Below, piece after piece: positions 6,627 to 8,357 of a DNA stretch of 8,357 nucleotides. The DNA is from an uncultured Oscillospiraceae bacterium (GTDB lineage Bacteria > Bacillota > Clostridia > Oscillospirales > Oscillospiraceae). A model generated the notes under the pieces. That model did not search any database and was not told the origin of the DNA. It was given only the letters and a program-made list of their open reading frames with translations. The DNA lies in NCBI GenBank assembly GCA_958438185.1, contig CAUBQU010000044.1, forward strand, positions 1-8,357, read 5' to 3'. Position numbers and translations under genes: made by a program. The stretch's first letter is position 1. Every line of letters starts with the position of its first letter.

Positions 6627-7555
6627 GCTTTTTCGAAAGGATCGACCGCTTTGACGGGCCGCAGCGCTCCCAGCTGCGCGTCGTCCCCGTTGGGGCCGCC
6701 CCGGGCGGCGAGTGCTACCTGCTCTTTGCCGGCAGCACGACGCTGCTTGTCGACAGCGGCTTTCATTTCTGCGGCCCGCAGCTGGTGGAAAACCTGCGCC
6801 GCGCGCTGCAGGGCCGGGCGCTGGACTATATCCTGCTGACCCACTCCCACTATGACCACGCGCTGGGCAGCGTCTTCTGCAAGCAGGCCTGGCCGGAGGC
6901 GACCGTCGTCGCCAGCCGCTACGCCGCCGGGATCTTCCAAAAGCCGAACGCCCGGGCACTGATGCGCAAGCTGGACGCGTACCAGGCTGCGCAATGCGGC
7001 GTGACCGGCGCGCCGGACTGCATCGACGCGCTCTGCGTCGACCTCCCAGTGGAGGATGGCGACCGAATTTTCTTGGACGGCGATACCATCCGCATCGTTG
7101 CCCTGCCGGGGCACACCCGCTGCTGCATCGGCTTTTATCTGGAAACGCATCAAATTCTGCTGGCGCCGGAGACACTGGGCGTCCCCATCCCGTCCGGGAC
7201 GGTCATGCCAGCATATCTGGTCGGCTATCAGATGACGCTGGACGCCATCGCCAGAGCGGCGCAGCTGCCGCTGCGGGAGCTGCTGGTCTCCCACGCGGGG
7301 ATGCTCTATGGGCCGGACTGCACCGCATTTTTGCAGCGCAGCGCCGCCTGCTGCCGCCAGGGACGTGACCTCATTCTGGACGCATACCACCCCGGCGTCA
7401 CCATGGACAAGCTGATTGCCATCTTCCGCCGGGCCTTTTACCCCAGCGACTGCCCGGGGCTCTACCCGGAGATGGCCTTCCAGACCAACGTACGGGTGCA
7501 GATCCCGCTCCTGCTGAAAGAATGCGGCGGCATCGACCCCGCCGGGCTGCAATAA
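6623..7555 (+). CDS. MBL-fold metallohydrolase
   Basis: 310-residue protein of the metallo-beta-lactamase fold. Metal ligands visible: THSHYDHALG (73-82; H74, H76, D78, H79), LPGHT (H164), APETLG (E183, where most relatives have a bridging Asp) and VSHAGM (H224). The first beta-strands (LLFAGSTTLLVDSG, 33-46) are typical. The C-terminal ~80 residues are an extra helical region after the fold. It holds 13 cysteines, many for a cytosolic hydrolase of this size. No signal peptide or membrane segment is seen. The start at 6623 forms an ATGA overlap with the reductase stop, with GGGGAGG (6606-6612) 10 nt upstream. The open frame extends upstream to 6416, but that part only overlies the reductase gene. 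The family includes thioesterases, glyoxalase II-like enzymes, lactonases and RNases. It lacks the beta-CASP domain of RNases, and the substrate cannot be named. It ends the operon, just before the terminators. Confidence 0.88.
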   Translation: MSFFERIDRFDGPQRSQLRVVPVGAAPGGECYLLFAGSTTLLVDSGFHFCGPQLVENLRRALQGRALDYILLTHSHYDHALGSVFCKQAWPEATVVASRYAAGIFQKPNARALMRKLDAYQAAQCGVTGAPDCIDALCVDLPVEDGDRIFLDGDTIRIVALPGHTRCCIGFYLETHQILLAPETLGVPIPSGTVMPAYLVGYQMTLDAIARAAQLPLRELLVSHAGMLYGPDCTAFLQRSAACCRQGRDLILDAYHPGVTMDKLIAIFRRAFYPSDCPGLYPEMAFQTNVRVQIPLLLKECGGIDPAGLQ

Positions 7556-7564
7556 CGCGCAAAA

Positions 7565-7593
7565 CAACACCCCCAGCAAAGCCGGGGGTGTTG
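7565..7593 (-). terminator. Hairpin terminator 1 (best for minus strand)
   Basis: A 10-bp perfect stem, CAACACCCCC (7565-7574) with GGGGGTGTTG (7584-7593), around a 9-nt loop that can close further with a GC/GC pair. On the minus strand TTTT (7564-7561) follows the stem directly, so it should stop SPFH-gene transcripts. On the plus strand GCGCTGG follows with no T-run, so it is a weak terminator there. It lies 9 nt after the metallohydrolase stop codon. Confidence 0.8.
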
Positions 7594-7611
7594 CGCTGGA
7601 AATAGATTGAT

Positions 7612-7643
7612 AAAAGCACGCTGGAAGCGACCAGCGTGCTTTT
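7612..7643. terminator. Bidirectional hairpin terminator 2
   Basis: A 13-bp perfect stem, AAAAGCACGCTGG (7612-7624) with CCAGCGTGCTTTT (7631-7643), and the 6-nt loop AAGCGA. The A/T ends give a T-run in both directions, so it can end the mnmE operon from the left and the SPFH gene from the right. It sits 12 nt before the SPFH stop codon (7656-7658). Confidence 0.9.
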
Positions 7644-7655
7644 GCGATACGATAC

Positions 7656-8357
7656 TTAATTTTTCGGCTCCTTGACCGATTCGACCAGCCCCTCTGCCAG
7701 GCCGACGAGGCCCTGCAGCTCGGAGGGGATGATGATCTTCGTCGCCTTGCCGTCGCCCAGAGCCTTCATGGTATCGAGGGCCTTGAGCTTGATGACCTGG
7801 TCGTTGGGGCAAGAGGCGTTGAGCAGCTGCAAAGAATCTGCCAGCGCTTTCTGGACCGTCATGATCGCCTGAGCTTCGCCCTCGGCCTTCAGGATCGCCG
7901 CCTGCTTTTCAGCGTCCGCCCGCAAAATGGCGGATTCCTTTTCGCCCTCGGCCACCAGGACCTGGGAGCGCTTCGTGCCCTCGGCCTGCAGGATCGCCTG
8001 TCGGCGGTCGCGTTCAGCCTTCATTTGCTTCTCCATGGAATTCTGAATATCCGCCGGCGGCAGGATGTTTTTCAGCTCCACCCGGTTGACTTTAATGCCC
8101 CAGGGATCCGTGACCTCATCGAGGATGGCGCGCATCTTCGTATTGATCACATCGCGGGATGTCAGAGTCTGGTCCAGTTCCAGATCGCCGATGATGTTTC
8201 GCAGCGTCGTTGCCGTCAGCGTCTCCATGGCGACCATAGGGTGCTCCACGCCGTAGGTGTAGAGCTTCGGGTCCGTAATCTGGAAATAGACGACGGTGTC
8301 GATCTGCATCGTGACATTATCCTTCGTGATGACCGGCTGCGGCGGATAATCCAGCAC
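7656..8357 (-). CDS. SPFH/stomatin-family membrane protein (QmcA-like), partial
   Basis: C-terminal 233 residues of a stomatin/prohibitin-type (SPFH, band 7) protein. The N-terminal membrane anchor and the start of the domain lie beyond the right edge. The first visible codon is GTG, but the sequence VLDYPPQPVITKDNV is internal in this family, so it is not the true start. SPFH domain features seen: VTMQIDTVVYFQITDPKLYTYGV (about 15-37 of the fragment), TLRNIIGDLELDQTLTSRD (51-69), and WGIKVNRVELKNILPP (86-101). A long charged helix, probably a coiled coil, follows (about 108-170), with repeated AEG/ADAE units. The C-terminus IIIPSELQGLVGLAEGL is typical of bacterial paraslipin/QmcA proteins. 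These form large membrane oligomers linked to membrane organisation and protease control. NfeD-like partners usually lie upstream, which is outside this window. Confidence 0.93.
   Translation of the reverse strand: MLDYPPQPVITKDNVTMQIDTVVYFQITDPKLYTYGVEHPMVAMETLTATTLRNIIGDLELDQTLTSRDVINTKMRAILDEVTDPWGIKVNRVELKNILPPADIQNSMEKQMKAERDRRQAILQAEGTKRSQVLVAEGEKESAILRADAEKQAAILKAEGEAQAIMTVQKALADSLQLLNASCPNDQVIKLKALDTMKALGDGKATKIIIPSELQGLVGLAEGLVESVKEPKN

Noticed and set aside
6264..7579. Long minus-strand open frames opposite the reductase and metallohydrolase (303 and 330 codons).
   Set aside because: Compositional shadows. The plus-strand products have complete catalytic motifs, and the minus-strand terminator at 7565-7593 would stop transcription entering from the right.
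1..8357. Search by eye for CRISPR arrays, tRNA/rRNA genes, transposases, att-like repeats, toxin-antitoxin or defence genes.
   Set aside because: None seen. Apart from the 121-nt and 100-nt intergenic regions, the window is filled by recognisable chromosomal genes.

Overview
The window looks like a chromosomal segment from an endospore-forming member of the Bacillota. A high-GC Clostridia of the Oscillospirales type is my best guess. The reasons are a GerA-type spore germinant receptor operon, strong AGGAGG-like ribosome binding sites, and high-GC codon usage in nearly every gene. The genus cannot be fixed from this sequence alone. I see no mobile element, CRISPR array, rRNA or tRNA gene, and no clear signature of a new defence or mobile system.

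Layout: (1) Positions 23-2915, minus strand: a compact germination operon read from right to left as gerAA, then a very short GerAC-like gene, then a short gerAB-like gene. The genes are separated by 3 nt or overlap by 17 nt. At the far left edge, overlapping the gerAB stop codon, lies the start of a strong sigma-A-type promoter (perfect TTGACA, 17-nt spacer, TGG-TAT) that points out of the window. (2) Positions 2916-3036: a short divergent intergenic region with a good housekeeping promoter for the plus-strand genes. (3) Positions 3037-7555, plus strand: a four-gene probable operon, consisting of mnmE (tRNA wobble-uridine GTPase), an IscS/NifS-type cysteine desulfurase, an aldo/keto reductase with two C-terminal 4Fe-4S motifs, and an MBL-fold metallohydrolase. 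(4) Positions 7556-7655: two consecutive hairpin terminators between convergent genes. (5) Positions 7656-8357, minus strand: the C-terminal part of an SPFH/stomatin (QmcA-like) membrane protein that runs off the right edge.

How the genes may work together: the two halves are separate programs. The left operon would be expressed in the forespore and build a nutrient receptor in the inner spore membrane. The right operon is a housekeeping set. MnmE and a cysteine desulfurase both bear on U34 of tRNA: MnmE with MnmG makes the C5 modification, and the desulfurase can feed sulfur to the 2-thiolase MnmA. The same desulfurase could supply sulfur for the Fe-S clusters of the reductase downstream. 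The reductase and metallohydrolase genes are translationally coupled, but their substrates are unknown.

Most unusual points: the miniature, lipobox-less GerAC-like protein in an A-C-B gene order; the sharp drop to AT-rich sequence in the last ~210 bases of gerAB; the outward promoter embedded in the gerAB stop codon; and the mnmE-desulfurase-reductase-hydrolase cluster.
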